Positions 8,240-18,002 of a stretch of DNA of 64,000 bases are shown piece after piece. The stretch covers positions 1 to 64,000 of the forward strand of contig NZ_JAKZGR010000006.1 in the NCBI RefSeq assembly GCF_022549675.1, read 5' to 3'. Source of the stretch: Belliella kenyensis. Its GTDB lineage: Bacteria; Bacteroidota; Bacteroidia; Cytophagales; Cyclobacteriaceae. Below the pieces are notes generated by a model. That model ran no database searches. It had not been told where the DNA came from and worked only from the letters and a program-made list of their open reading frames with translations. The position numbers and the translations under genes are program-made. Each line of letters opens with the position of its first letter. Within the stretch, counting starts at the first letter, position 1.

Positions 8240-9556
8240 ATGAAAATCACTGTAGTAGGGACAGGCTATGTAGGCCTTGTATCAGGTGCATGTTTTGCAG
8301 AAGTTGGCATCAATGTAGTATGTGTTGATGTAGATCAAAAAAAGATTGAAGGCTTGAAAAATGGCATTATGCCTATTTATGAACCTGGTTTGGAGGAAGT
8401 AGTTAAAAGGAATTATGCTTCTGGGAGGTTACAGTTTACCACTGACCTAGGCGAGGCTATTCAAGGCTCCGAAGTGGCTTTTATTGCAGTAGGCACCCCT
8501 CCAGGAGAAGATGGCTCTGCGGATTTGAAATATGTACTGGCAGTGGCAGATGAAATTGGCACCAAGATGTCGGACTATATTGTGGTGGCTACCAAAAGTA
8601 CCGTACCGGTGACTACAGGGGAGAAGGTTCGTGGAGCCATTCAAGCTGCACTTTCTAAAAGAGGATCAGAGCTGCCTTTTGCTGTAGCTTCTAATCCTGA
8701 GTTTTTGAAGGAGGGTGCAGCAGTAGAAGATTTTATGAAGCCTGATCGCATTGTGATTGGGGTGGATGATGAGCGTGCAGAGAAGATCATGAAGCGATTA
8801 TATAAGCCTTTCCAGCTCAATGGTGACCGCATCATTTTTATGGATATCCCATCTGCTGAGATGACCAAGTATGCAGCCAATGCCATGTTGGCCACGAAGA
8901 TCTCTTTTATGAATGATATCGCCAACCTTTGTGAATTGGTAGGGGCCAATGCCAATATGGTACGTAAAGGAATCGGTTCTGATCCTAGGATTGGTACCAA
9001 GTTTATATACCCTGGTGTAGGCTATGGGGGTTCTTGCTTCCCTAAAGATGTCAAAGCCATTATCAAAACGGGTAAGCAGTATGGCTATGAACTTAAGGTA
9101 TTGCAGTCTGTAGAAGATGTAAACGATGCTCAGAAATATGTATTGGTTCATAAGATCAAGCAGCATTTTGGAGAAGATTTGACAGGGAAGACTTTTGCTA
9201 TTTGGGGACTAAGCTTCAAGCCTAACACAGATGATATGCGTGAGGCTCCTGCCATTGTGATCATTGATGAACTGATTGCAGCGGGTGCCAAGGTAAAGGG
9301 TTATGATCCTATTGCAATGGAGGAAGCGCAGCATATTTATATAGGCGATAAGATCACTTATGCCAAAGATGCTTACGATGCCTGCGTAGATGCAGATGCT
9401 TTATTGTTGGTGACCGAATGGTCTGAATTTAGAATTCCTTCTTGGGATGCTTTAGGCAAGTTGTTGAATGAAAAGGTAGTGTTTGATGGAAGAAATATCT
9501 ACGATAAAAAATACCTTTCTGAATTAGGTTTTGTACATTATGGAATCGGGATTTAA
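8240..9556 (+). CDS. ugd: UDP-glucose 6-dehydrogenase
   Basis: 438 residues. It oxidises UDP-glucose to UDP-glucuronate with two NAD+. The N-terminal Rossmann motif is GTGYVGLVSGACFAE, the catalytic Cys lies near residue 266 in GYGGSCFPKD, and the C-terminal UDP-binding domain has the WGLSFKPNTDDMREAP signature. Length is typical. The gene follows the co-polymerase by 88 bases, so glucuronate is a likely component of the polymer. A terminator-like hairpin overlaps its stop codon. Confidence 0.95.
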   Translation: MKITVVGTGYVGLVSGACFAEVGINVVCVDVDQKKIEGLKNGIMPIYEPGLEEVVKRNYASGRLQFTTDLGEAIQGSEVAFIAVGTPPGEDGSADLKYVLAVADEIGTKMSDYIVVATKSTVPVTTGEKVRGAIQAALSKRGSELPFAVASNPEFLKEGAAVEDFMKPDRIVIGVDDERAEKIMKRLYKPFQLNGDRIIFMDIPSAEMTKYAANAMLATKISFMNDIANLCELVGANANMVRKGIGSDPRIGTKFIYPGVGYGGSCFPKDVKAIIKTGKQYGYELKVLQSVEDVNDAQKYVLVHKIKQHFGEDLTGKTFAIWGLSFKPNTDDMREAPAIVIIDELIAAGAKVKGYDPIAMEEAQHIYIGDKITYAKDAYDACVDADALLLVTEWSEFRIPSWDALGKLLNEKVVFDGRNIYDKKYLSELGFVHYGIGI

Positions 9557-9567
9557 TCCCGATTTTT
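9544..9567 (+). terminator. Intrinsic terminator overlapping the ugd stop codon
   Basis: AATCGGGAT (9544-9552) and ATCCCGATT (9556-9564) form a perfect 9-bp stem with a 3-base loop, followed by T residues to 9567. The TAA stop (9554-9556) lies in the loop and stem base. It sits inside the polysaccharide cluster, where the genes continue in the same direction. Confidence 0.7.
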
Positions 9568-9631
9568 CATGCTATTTAGCATTTTTAAAATATTTTATTC
9601 AAATTCCTTAAGATTTATATAACGTTTTACC

Positions 9632-10867
9632 TTGGCATTATCTTTAAGAAAAAATTTTGGCTTTTCAGTTATAGGAAACTTATTCTATGCAGCGAGTCAA
9701 TACATTATTCTGTTGATTTTTATAAAATTATATTCGATAGAAGATGTAGGTATGTTTATTTTTGCTGGAGCCTTTACTTCTCCTGTTATGTTAGCATTAG
9801 ATATGCAGTTGAGAAATTTCTATATAACAGATCAAAAAAATGAATTAGCACTTAATGATTATTTTGGTTTTCGGACTATTTCAAATATTTTAGGTTTGAT
9901 AGGTTTGACATTAGCTGCATTTTTTCTAAAACCCGAGTATCTAGTAGTAATTCTAATTGTTTCATTAATTAAAGTTTTTGAATCTCAATTGGATTTAATT
10001 TATGGAGTATACCAAAAAAAACATCACTTAGATTACGTTGCTTATTCAAGAGCAGTAAGAGGCATATTAGCTGTTTTCAGTGTAGGTCTAGTTTCATTTA
10101 TATTTAGAGATTTAATTTATTCACTTTTAGCATATCTTGTTTCTTGGTTTATTTTATATTTTCTTTATGAAAGAAGACAGGTTGTAAAAAGAGGATTTGC
10201 AAAATTAAATGAGTTTAGATTTTCTGTTCCAAATAAAAGGAATTTAGGTTTACTTTTAACATTATGTATTCCAATGTTTTTTTCAATTTTAGTAGATAAA
10301 TATTATTTAAACTATCCTCGTTTGAAAGTAGAAAGTCTTTTTGGAGTTGAAATGTTAGGGATTTTTGGTAGTCTATTATATTTTAAATCTTTAGGGGGAC
10401 AATTTATTTCCTCTGTAGCACATGCCTCAATGCCTAAGTTATCTGAATTTGTTTTCAATAAAAACAAAAAATCATTTAACATATTAGTTTTGAAAATGGT
10501 TGGAGTTGGATTTTTAATAGGATTCACGTTAACAGGTATTATTTATTTAGGAGGAGAAAGATTGTTGGTGATGATTTATACCAAAGAATACGCTATATAT
10601 AATGATGTTTTAGTTTTAATTTTGATAGGTACTACTATTACTTTTAGTTATGTATTTATTACTTCAGCAATTACCGCTATGAGAAAGCAATGGGTACGAT
10701 TTCCTATTTCTATTATATCTTTTACTGTTCTTTTAGTGTTATTCAGATTTTTTTCAGTTGATACTTTAAGAGATATTGCTATAATTGTAATTTTAGCAGA
10801 AGCAGTCAGTTTTGTGATTTATTATTCTACCTATATTGTCTTCATTAATCGTATATTTAAAACTTGA
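9632..10867 (+). CDS. Polysaccharide flippase (Wzx-like, MOP superfamily)
   Basis: 411 residues, almost entirely hydrophobic, with about 12 predicted membrane helices and short basic loops, as in Polysacc_synt/MATE-type flippases that move undecaprenyl-linked repeat units across the inner membrane. The first codon is TTG (9632); a later start is possible, but this one places the first helix at the N-terminus. It is the first gene of the AT-rich block and overlaps the next gene by 4 bases (TTGA). Confidence 0.85.
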   Translation: MALSLRKNFGFSVIGNLFYAASQYIILLIFIKLYSIEDVGMFIFAGAFTSPVMLALDMQLRNFYITDQKNELALNDYFGFRTISNILGLIGLTLAAFFLKPEYLVVILIVSLIKVFESQLDLIYGVYQKKHHLDYVAYSRAVRGILAVFSVGLVSFIFRDLIYSLLAYLVSWFILYFLYERRQVVKRGFAKLNEFRFSVPNKRNLGLLLTLCIPMFFSILVDKYYLNYPRLKVESLFGVEMLGIFGSLLYFKSLGGQFISSVAHASMPKLSEFVFNKNKKSFNILVLKMVGVGFLIGFTLTGIIYLGGERLLVMIYTKEYAIYNDVLVLILIGTTITFSYVFITSAITAMRKQWVRFPISIISFTVLLVLFRFFSVDTLRDIAIIVILAEAVSFVIYYSTYIVFINRIFKT

Positions 10868-12027
10868 GAAAATTGAAAGTATTAACTATTATTAGTAAGC
10901 TTGAAATGGGCGGGATTGAAAAAACTTTACTCTCGTGCTTACCACTTTTGACAAAGAATGGAATAGAAATTCACATTTTGTGTAGTTTGGGTGGTGCTTT
11001 AGATGATGAGTTTAGGAAATCTGGTGCAATACTAATTGATTTTGGAAATAATAAAAGACCTTTTTTTGATGCGTTATTCTTAAAAAAGTTGTTAGAGGAA
11101 AATTCATTTGATATAGTACATAGTAGATTTGGTCATACTTCTGGGGTTTTTGCTTGGCTTTGTTATAAATTGAAAATTCCTTTTTTAGTTTCTATTCATA
11201 ATGAAAAAGCAATGTTTAGAAACTCGTGGGAAGGAAAGTTTTTTTTGGGAGAGTTAAGAAAAATTTACTTGCTTTTTCATAAAACTTTAACAAAAAGATT
11301 TGCCAGTAAAATTATTGGTCATTCAAAAACTAATTTAGAATACTTTATAGATGAAGTCGAGGTAAATTTAGGCAAAGGTAAATACGAATTAATATATAAT
11401 GGTGTTGATTTTAATAAGTTTAAGGTTTTAAACGAGCTTGAACCTCAGAAAAAATCAGATCTTCTTTCTTTTATAGCAGATTCTAGCAAAACATTAGTTC
11501 ATATAGGTAGTTTTAAAGAGCAAAAAAATCATTCTTTTTTAATTGATGTTTTCAACAATCTTGATCCAAAAATAAATAATTATAAATTGATTTTATTAGG
11601 CGAAGGAAGCCTATTAAGTGTAATTAAACAAAAAGTTGCTTCTCTAAAACTAGATAAAAATGTCTTTTTTGTTGGAATGGAAACTAATTTAGTTCCTTTT
11701 TTAGAAGTTTCTGATGTGTTTTTCTTCCCGTCTCTTTATGAAGGATTTGGAAATGTTCTTATAGAGGCTCAATATTTTAAGTTGCCAATTTGTGCTTCTA
11801 ATATCAAACCTCATTATGAGGCAGTCTATGAAGGTTATTATCCTTATTTCTTTGATCCAAATGATATCGATGAAGCAACAAATAAATTGAACAAGCTATT
11901 GATGATTGGAAAAAATAATGAACATTTAAATAGTGCCTTTTTGTATTCCAAAGAGTTTTCAATTAATAATATGGTTGAAAATCTAATTAATTTATTTAAT
12001 ACTGTATTAGAAGAACGATCAAAGTAA
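10864..12027 (+). CDS. Glycosyltransferase, GT4/GT-B family
   Basis: 387 residues. The N-terminal half has the Rossmann-like acceptor domain (SKLEMGGIEKTLLS). The C-terminal half has the GT4 nucleotide-sugar domain with HIGSFKEQKNH and the E-x7-E motif in YEGFGNVLIEA. The start is TTG overlapping the flippase stop. It should add one sugar to the lipid-linked repeat unit on the cytoplasmic face. Donor and acceptor are not predictable. Confidence 0.88.
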   Translation: MRKLKVLTIISKLEMGGIEKTLLSCLPLLTKNGIEIHILCSLGGALDDEFRKSGAILIDFGNNKRPFFDALFLKKLLEENSFDIVHSRFGHTSGVFAWLCYKLKIPFLVSIHNEKAMFRNSWEGKFFLGELRKIYLLFHKTLTKRFASKIIGHSKTNLEYFIDEVEVNLGKGKYELIYNGVDFNKFKVLNELEPQKKSDLLSFIADSSKTLVHIGSFKEQKNHSFLIDVFNNLDPKINNYKLILLGEGSLLSVIKQKVASLKLDKNVFFVGMETNLVPFLEVSDVFFFPSLYEGFGNVLIEAQYFKLPICASNIKPHYEAVYEGYYPYFFDPNDIDEATNKLNKLLMIGKNNEHLNSAFLYSKEFSINNMVENLINLFNTVLEERSK

Positions 12028-12028
12028 T

Positions 12029-13132
12029 ATGAGTGAAATTAAATCGTTAACTGGAATTCGAGGTTTAGCAGCAATAATAGTTGCAATTCATCATTTTAAT
12101 TCGAAATATGTTTTAGATTTTCTTATTTCATCTGATAATAAAATCATAAATTACTATTTATTAAACTTTGCAGATAATGGATATTTAATGGTTGAATTAT
12201 TTTTTATTTTAAGTGGTTTTGTACTTGCGCTTTCATATGATCAAAAGATAAAATTATTAGACAAAAACATATATTGGGATTTTATGGTGAGAAGGTTCAA
12301 TAGAATTTATCCCCTTTATTTTTTTAGTGTTATTATATATTTTATCTTATTTAGTAAAAATCATTTTAATGACATAGATTCTTTTTTCATTAATTTATTT
12401 TTTCTTGAAGTATGGTTTCCTAGAGAATTTACCTTGAACAATGTCTTTTGGTCATTATGTACAGAGTGGTTTGCGTATCTCTTATTCCCGTTTGTTTTAG
12501 TTACAGCCCTATTTAGAAACAAACCTTTTTTTTATTTTTTGTTAATTGCTTTATTAATTTTCATTTTGGCACCAGTTTTAAACACAGAAAGATTATATGA
12601 TGATGTTGAATATTGGATTTTAGATTTAAGAATGTCAAATGGCACTGGTGCTTTTTTACGTTGTTTAGGAAGTTATTGTATTGGATTAGCTATATTTAAA
12701 ATTTATAAAGATTATCCTCGTTTTGTAGTTATTTTAGGAAAAAAATGGATAATAATATTTATTTTAATAGTGTTCTTTTATAGTTTCAGTAAAACAGATA
12801 TAATTCTTTGCTTTTTGTTTGGTGGACTTATTTTAGCAGTTACTAATAACAACCCCTTATCTCGTTTATTTTCAAGTAAACCTGTTTATTTTCTAGGTCT
12901 AATTTCTTATTCTGTATATTTGAATCATATGATGTTTTTAAGAATACTAATTTTTTCTTTTAATAAAAATTATTGGCAATTGTCAACTTCTAATCTTGTA
13001 ATTGGTTTTATATTATTTATTTCCTTGACTTTAATTTTTTCTTACTTAACATATGTTTTAATCGAAAAAAAGATTGGGAATTATTTATTAACCATTTTTA
13101 GAAATAGAACTAGGCTTTTGATTGCAAGGTAA
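12029..13132 (+). CDS. Acyltransferase 3 family membrane protein (OafA/NodX-like)
   Basis: 367 residues, about 10 membrane helices. It starts with the family signature SLTGIRGLAAIIVAIHHF, including the conserved His, followed by FFILSGFVLALSY and an R-R-F-N-R-I-Y-P-L-Y motif. Members transfer acetyl or other acyl groups to sugars from the membrane, so it probably O-acylates the exopolysaccharide. It begins one base after the preceding stop codon. It lacks the C-terminal SGNH domain of longer OafA proteins. Confidence 0.9.
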   Translation: MSEIKSLTGIRGLAAIIVAIHHFNSKYVLDFLISSDNKIINYYLLNFADNGYLMVELFFILSGFVLALSYDQKIKLLDKNIYWDFMVRRFNRIYPLYFFSVIIYFILFSKNHFNDIDSFFINLFFLEVWFPREFTLNNVFWSLCTEWFAYLLFPFVLVTALFRNKPFFYFLLIALLIFILAPVLNTERLYDDVEYWILDLRMSNGTGAFLRCLGSYCIGLAIFKIYKDYPRFVVILGKKWIIIFILIVFFYSFSKTDIILCFLFGGLILAVTNNNPLSRLFSSKPVYFLGLISYSVYLNHMMFLRILIFSFNKNYWQLSTSNLVIGFILFISLTLIFSYLTYVLIEKKIGNYLLTIFRNRTRLLIAR

Positions 13133-13152
13133 AATCCAATTAAATAAAGTAT

Positions 13153-14418
13153 ATGTTAAGCTTAATTTCATCAATATTACTACTTTTAATTTTTGCAAAG
13201 CTTTTATTCGCTACATATAAGAAATTTGTTCAAGGTTTTTTTAGTGTTTCATACCCAGCTGTTGCAGCTTTGTTTTTTTTCTATGGACTTCCTGTCATTT
13301 TAGATTTCTCTTTTGGACCTGCTGATTTCTCGGGGTATAAAGGTTTTTCTTTAGCACTTGATAGTGAAAATGCAGCAGTTTACTATAATTTATATTTATC
13401 ATATGTCTGCATTATATTTTATAGGTATATTATAAAAACAGAAGACAATTATAATATTTTAAATTTTAATTTAATTTATCATACGCTTTATAAATATAGA
13501 TACCTACTCTGGATTATGATGTTAACGCCAATAATAATGGTTTTCATAGCTAATAATCCTGAAAACTATTTGAATTATCAGGCAGTTTTAAAATTTAGGA
13601 GTGAAGAATTCAAGGAGTCTCATGCATTGGTTTTTAGATTTGCATTATTAAGTGTTGTTTCAGGTGCTTTTTTAATATATTTCATAGCTAATAAAAATGA
13701 TACCTCTATAGTTTTTAAATTGGTTTTGTATTTATTTCTGTTATTCTTGGCTTTTTGGGTTGACGGTAAGAGAGGCATTTTCTTTAAATATTTCTTTATG
13801 CTCTTAACTGCTGGTGTTTTAGTTGGAAAAATTAGGCCTAAGAAAATTTTAAGATATGTTTTTAGTGGTTTAATTGTGTTAACTTCAATTGTTTTTGCTT
13901 ATGGTAAAGATTTTGCATCTAATTCAAATTACTCTCGAAGCCTATATGGTGCATTAAGACTGAATATTGGTAGAGATCATACAGTAAAATATACTTTATA
14001 TAAAGAGTTTGTTGAAGGGGGTAAGATTTTGCAATATAGAGGTCAATCTTTTCTATTTGATTTGTTGTTTTTTGTTCCACGTTCAATTTGGCCTGAAAAA
14101 CCTTATCCTTATGCTGTTTATTATGTTTCCTCTGTACTAAATTTCCCACCTGAGCCTATAGGTTGGTCTTTTACAACCTCTATTTTAGAGGAGATGATTT
14201 CGAATTTTGGATTTATTGGAATATTTCTAGCTCCATTTTTTTTAATTTGGATTTGTAAAGTAGGGGATGGATCCAAAAACCTTTTTCTTAAAATCTTATC
14301 AATTGTTGTAGTTGTGTTTTTTCAGTTTACACAATTGGCCGCATTTATGCCATTGTTTGTAATATTTTTAATTATTTATTTCAAAAATACAATAGTTAAA
14401 AAAGGAATAAAAACATAA
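13153..14418 (+). CDS. Oligosaccharide repeat-unit polymerase (Wzy-like)
   Basis: 421 residues with about 11-12 membrane segments and one larger periplasmic loop in the second half (about residues 255-350) containing R-x-I-W-P-E-K-P, a feature of Wzy/EpsG-like polymerases. Primary sequence in this family is poorly conserved, so the call rests on topology, size and position between flippase, transferases and acyltransferases. It would join repeat units in the periplasm. It is strongly AT-rich. Confidence 0.75.
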   Translation: MLSLISSILLLLIFAKLLFATYKKFVQGFFSVSYPAVAALFFFYGLPVILDFSFGPADFSGYKGFSLALDSENAAVYYNLYLSYVCIIFYRYIIKTEDNYNILNFNLIYHTLYKYRYLLWIMMLTPIIMVFIANNPENYLNYQAVLKFRSEEFKESHALVFRFALLSVVSGAFLIYFIANKNDTSIVFKLVLYLFLLFLAFWVDGKRGIFFKYFFMLLTAGVLVGKIRPKKILRYVFSGLIVLTSIVFAYGKDFASNSNYSRSLYGALRLNIGRDHTVKYTLYKEFVEGGKILQYRGQSFLFDLLFFVPRSIWPEKPYPYAVYYVSSVLNFPPEPIGWSFTTSILEEMISNFGFIGIFLAPFFLIWICKVGDGSKNLFLKILSIVVVVFFQFTQLAAFMPLFVIFLIIYFKNTIVKKGIKT

Positions 14419-14423
14419 ATAAA

Positions 14424-15920
14424 ATGTTTAAAAAATATAAATTTATTCAGTTTTTATTCACCTCAGTCCTGATTCTAGTTGGATTAAGTCTTGAAGTTTT
14501 TGCGGATGAAACACCTGTTGACACTATTTTAATTTCAACTAAGTCAAAGAGTGGAGCAAATTTAAAAATTGATTCAAAAAGAATTCAGCAAGCTATAGAT
14601 AAAGCGTCTTCTAATAGAGGAGTATATATAAAATTAAATGAATCTGGTGTTTTTGAATTAACTGAACCATTAACATTTAAAGATAATGTGGAGTTTGATG
14701 GAAATGGAAGTGTGCTTGTCCCTAGTTTAAATTGGACTAGTTTTAATGAGGATGATAGTCCAGTTTTTAATATTATAAATGTTGAAAATATTAAGATTTC
14801 AAATTTAACCTTTGACTTCAAAGGTGAGCAAAGGACAGGTAAAGAGAGGGTTTATTGTGGTATATTTATTTTAGGTTCTAAGCTAATTACTATACAAAAT
14901 GTAACCTTTAAAAATGGTGGAATTCAAGCAAATAATTCTAATCAAATACCGAACTCACCATATGTTTTAATTGTTTCTCAGGACTATGCCGAAGATTCTA
15001 ATTCAGTTCCATCACTTTTTAGATCTGAAATTGGAGCTTCGATGAATATATTAATTGATAACTGTAATTTTTTAAATTTAGATTCTAAAACAAGGTTTGG
15101 AGTAAGGTTACTTACAAATTGGAGTAAAAAAAGAGACTTAAGCGAATTTGTCAACAAAACGCAAAGTAATATTATTTCAAATTGTGTTTTTATTGGTGAA
15201 TTTAGTTGGAATACAATAGAATTAGCTGGAGGTGGAACTATTGAAAATTTAATATATAACAATCTAGTCTCAGGTAATGCTGTAAATAATATTGATATTG
15301 ATAAAGGAGCTAGTTATAATATAATAAAAGATAATACTGTAAATAACGCAGGCCTTCCTGAGGTTTATAAAAATGATCCTAATGCCCGATATTCTGCAAT
15401 CATTGTACAAGGATGGACAGGGGCAAGATATTTTTCAAAAAATAATTTAGTTGAAGGTAATTGTATTGAAAATTTAAGTAATCCTATTTCAAACATTTCT
15501 AAATATGCATATTCTGCGGCAATTTCTGGCTTGGCAGTTAGTGGTTTAAAGATAGAAAATAATTTTATTTCTACTGCATTTCAAGATAGCTCTTATAGAA
15601 ATGGTAAACCATATGGAGGTGGAATAGTTTTAGATCACATTTGTAATGACGTAATAATTAGTGGTAATGAAATTCATAATGTTAATTATGGTGTAGTGTT
15701 TACTATGAATGGGAAAAGTTTTGAAAATATTGACGTTTTAAATAATGTAATATATTCGAAAAATATTTCTGTGTTTTTTCCAACTCGTGGAAATGGACCT
15801 TATAAAAACTTAAATATATTTAGTAACAAACTTTTCAACACCAATAACAAGAATTCTAAATCAATCCATATAGGTAATGTAAAAAACTCAATCATAAAAG
15901 GAAATTTTGAAATCGAGTAA
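14424..15920 (+). CDS. Secreted right-handed parallel beta-helix protein
   Basis: 498 residues with an N-terminal signal peptide (hydrophobic 8-26, cleavage after FA-D). The remainder is rich in short Asn-containing strands (N-I-I-S-N-C-V-F, G-N-A-V-N-N-I-D-I, I-S-G-N-E-I-H-N) typical of pectate-lyase or PbH1 coils. Such proteins in polysaccharide clusters act as lyases, hydrolases or C5-epimerases on the polymer; which one cannot be decided here. It follows the polymerase by 5 bases. The AT content is like its neighbours. Confidence 0.78.
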   Translation: MFKKYKFIQFLFTSVLILVGLSLEVFADETPVDTILISTKSKSGANLKIDSKRIQQAIDKASSNRGVYIKLNESGVFELTEPLTFKDNVEFDGNGSVLVPSLNWTSFNEDDSPVFNIINVENIKISNLTFDFKGEQRTGKERVYCGIFILGSKLITIQNVTFKNGGIQANNSNQIPNSPYVLIVSQDYAEDSNSVPSLFRSEIGASMNILIDNCNFLNLDSKTRFGVRLLTNWSKKRDLSEFVNKTQSNIISNCVFIGEFSWNTIELAGGGTIENLIYNNLVSGNAVNNIDIDKGASYNIIKDNTVNNAGLPEVYKNDPNARYSAIIVQGWTGARYFSKNNLVEGNCIENLSNPISNISKYAYSAAISGLAVSGLKIENNFISTAFQDSSYRNGKPYGGGIVLDHICNDVIISGNEIHNVNYGVVFTMNGKSFENIDVLNNVIYSKNISVFFPTRGNGPYKNLNIFSNKLFNTNNKNSKSIHIGNVKNSIIKGNFEIE

Positions 15921-16069
15921 TTTTGGATTAATTTAATTATTACTATAAGTAGGTTTTTATGAAACTTAATTTAAGTAATTACTTTTAAATAAAATGTATT
16001 ACAAAATAAGTTGTTAGTAATAATCAATACTTAAAATTTGATTTTAAAAAGAAATAAATTTATAAAAAT

Positions 16070-16642
16070 TTGAAAACTGGAAGATCTTTATTTAATCGTT
16101 GGGAATTTTTCTTAAATATTTTAGTTAAGATTTTTAAATTTCTACCAAAATGGTTTTTAAGTTTTATTTGGTTACTATTCTTAAATTTTAACGGCTTATT
16201 TGGTAAGCTAGTGCGTTATCTGATTTTAAAAGCTAAAGCAAAAAATGTTGGAAAAAATGTATCTATTGGATCCAATACAATAATAAAACATTGGAATAAT
16301 TTTTCTTGTGGTTCTAATGTAAGTATTCACGAAAATTGTATGATCGATTGTGATGCCAATATCTTAATAGGAAATGATGTTTCTATAGCTCATTCTACAT
16401 CCCTTGTTGCAGCAAATCATACTTGGGAAGATTTTTCTACGCCAATTAAATATAATCCACTTACTAAAATTGGGATTATAATTGAAGATGATGTTTGGGT
16501 CGGCTGTGGAGTTAGGATTTTAGATGGCGTTATTATAGAAAGCAGGTCTATCATAGCTGCAGGAGCAGTTGTAAATAAGAAAGTTGAGAAAGGTTCATTA
16601 GTTGGAGGAGTCCCAGCCAAATTAATAAAAAAAATAATATGA
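16070..16642 (+). CDS. Hexapeptide-repeat acetyltransferase (LbH family)
   Basis: 190 residues. A hydrophobic N-terminal portion (about 10-50) is followed by left-handed beta-helix hexapeptides (NVGKNVSIGSNT, NILIGNDVSIA) and the usual closing segment GAVVNKKVEKGSLVGGVPAK. The family includes sugar O-acetyltransferases such as WcaF/MaaA. The TTG start at 16070 is the furthest upstream in frame and keeps the N-terminal helices; no better start is seen. The stop overlaps the next ATG by 4 bases (ATGA). Confidence 0.85.
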   Translation: MKTGRSLFNRWEFFLNILVKIFKFLPKWFLSFIWLLFLNFNGLFGKLVRYLILKAKAKNVGKNVSIGSNTIIKHWNNFSCGSNVSIHENCMIDCDANILIGNDVSIAHSTSLVAANHTWEDFSTPIKYNPLTKIGIIIEDDVWVGCGVRILDGVIIESRSIIAAGAVVNKKVEKGSLVGGVPAKLIKKII

Positions 16643-17826
16643 AGGCATTATTTGTACATGACCATAATTTTTTCAATGTCAATAATGAATATTATAGTTC
16701 AGGTGGTTTGCCTTCCCATGCATGGGAAAGGTATATGGAAAATGTTGATCTGCTATTTGTTGTTTCCCGTGGTAGTAAGAGAAATGAAGTAGTAGATGGT
16801 TTAGTTAAGTCATCTTATAATAATGTAAAATTTGATCTATTATATCAAGTAAAAGGCGGTCTAGATTATTATAAATTTCATAATGAAATAAAAGATAAAT
16901 TGCGCTCTCATATTTACGAAGTTGACTTTGTTATAATCAGAGTTCCATCTATTATTGGGTTTTACGCATATAAAATTTGCAAAGAATTGAATAAGCCATT
17001 TGTCACAGAAGTTGTGGCTTGTGCTTGGGACAGTACTTGGAACTATGGTAAACTGAGTGTTAGGCTGCAGGCTCCTTTGCGTTATTTTCAAATGAAACAG
17101 ATAGTAAGAAATAGTTTTGCAACAATTTATGTAACTAAGTGTTTCCTCCAAAAAAGATATCCAACTAATGCAAAAATTGTAGAAAGTGCATCTAACGTTC
17201 AGATTCCAATTCCTGACAGTAATTTGTTAAAGGATAGATTAAATTATTCGAGAATTAAAAGTTTAGAAAATGTTTTTAAGATAGGAATGATTGGAAATTT
17301 GGCTGTTAAATCTAAAGGGTTTGATGTTGCTTTAGAATCTCTAAGAAAACTTAAAAATATCAATAAATGCCTTAAATTTCATTTTTATCTTGTTGGGGGA
17401 GGAGATCAACGTTACATTAAAAGATTAATAACCCTTAAAGGTTTAGAAAATGATTGCATCATAGTCGGAAGACTTCAGTCCGGTTCTGAAATATTTGAAT
17501 TTTTGAAGGATTTAGATCTTTACATTCATCCTTCAAAGCAAGAAGGTTTACCAAGATCAGTTATTGAAGCTATGAGTGTTGGCTGTCCTGTATTGGCATC
17601 TAATGTTGCTGGGATACCAGAATTAATTAATTCAGAATTTCTACATAAACCTGGAAACTACGAAAAGCTTTTTCAGGATTTGATAAGAGTTTTGTCAAAT
17701 AAAGAATTAAGAGTTTCAATGTCAAGTTTTAACTTTGAGAGATCTAAGGAATATTCTAAAGATATTTTAGATAAGAAAAAGATTGAATTCTTTGAGAAAG
17801 TGGTGAATAGATTGAAGAATATTTGA
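16639..17826 (+). CDS. Glycosyltransferase, GT4 family
   Basis: 395 residues, GT-B type. The C-terminal donor-binding domain shows IGMIGNLAVKSKGFDVAL, YLVGGGDQRY and the E-x7-E signature in KQEGLPRSVIEAMSVG followed by CPVLASNVAGIPE. The N-terminal domain is divergent (starting FVHDHNFFNVNN), as usual for acceptor domains. It is translationally coupled to the acetyltransferase through the ATGA overlap. The sugar specificity is unknown. Confidence 0.88.
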   Translation: MKALFVHDHNFFNVNNEYYSSGGLPSHAWERYMENVDLLFVVSRGSKRNEVVDGLVKSSYNNVKFDLLYQVKGGLDYYKFHNEIKDKLRSHIYEVDFVIIRVPSIIGFYAYKICKELNKPFVTEVVACAWDSTWNYGKLSVRLQAPLRYFQMKQIVRNSFATIYVTKCFLQKRYPTNAKIVESASNVQIPIPDSNLLKDRLNYSRIKSLENVFKIGMIGNLAVKSKGFDVALESLRKLKNINKCLKFHFYLVGGGDQRYIKRLITLKGLENDCIIVGRLQSGSEIFEFLKDLDLYIHPSKQEGLPRSVIEAMSVGCPVLASNVAGIPELINSEFLHKPGNYEKLFQDLIRVLSNKELRVSMSSFNFERSKEYSKDILDKKKIEFFEKVVNRLKNI

Positions 17827-18002
17827 TTAAATATTCAGCATAATCGATATTTCCTATATTATAGATAGCGTAAATTACCATAAAACAGTCGAATTGTTAA
17901 TATTTTCGATATATTAATCGAAACTTTATTTGTTTGAAAAACAATTAACTAGATTATTTAAATTGTTTATAGTAAATAATATATATATTATTAAATTATA
18001 TT

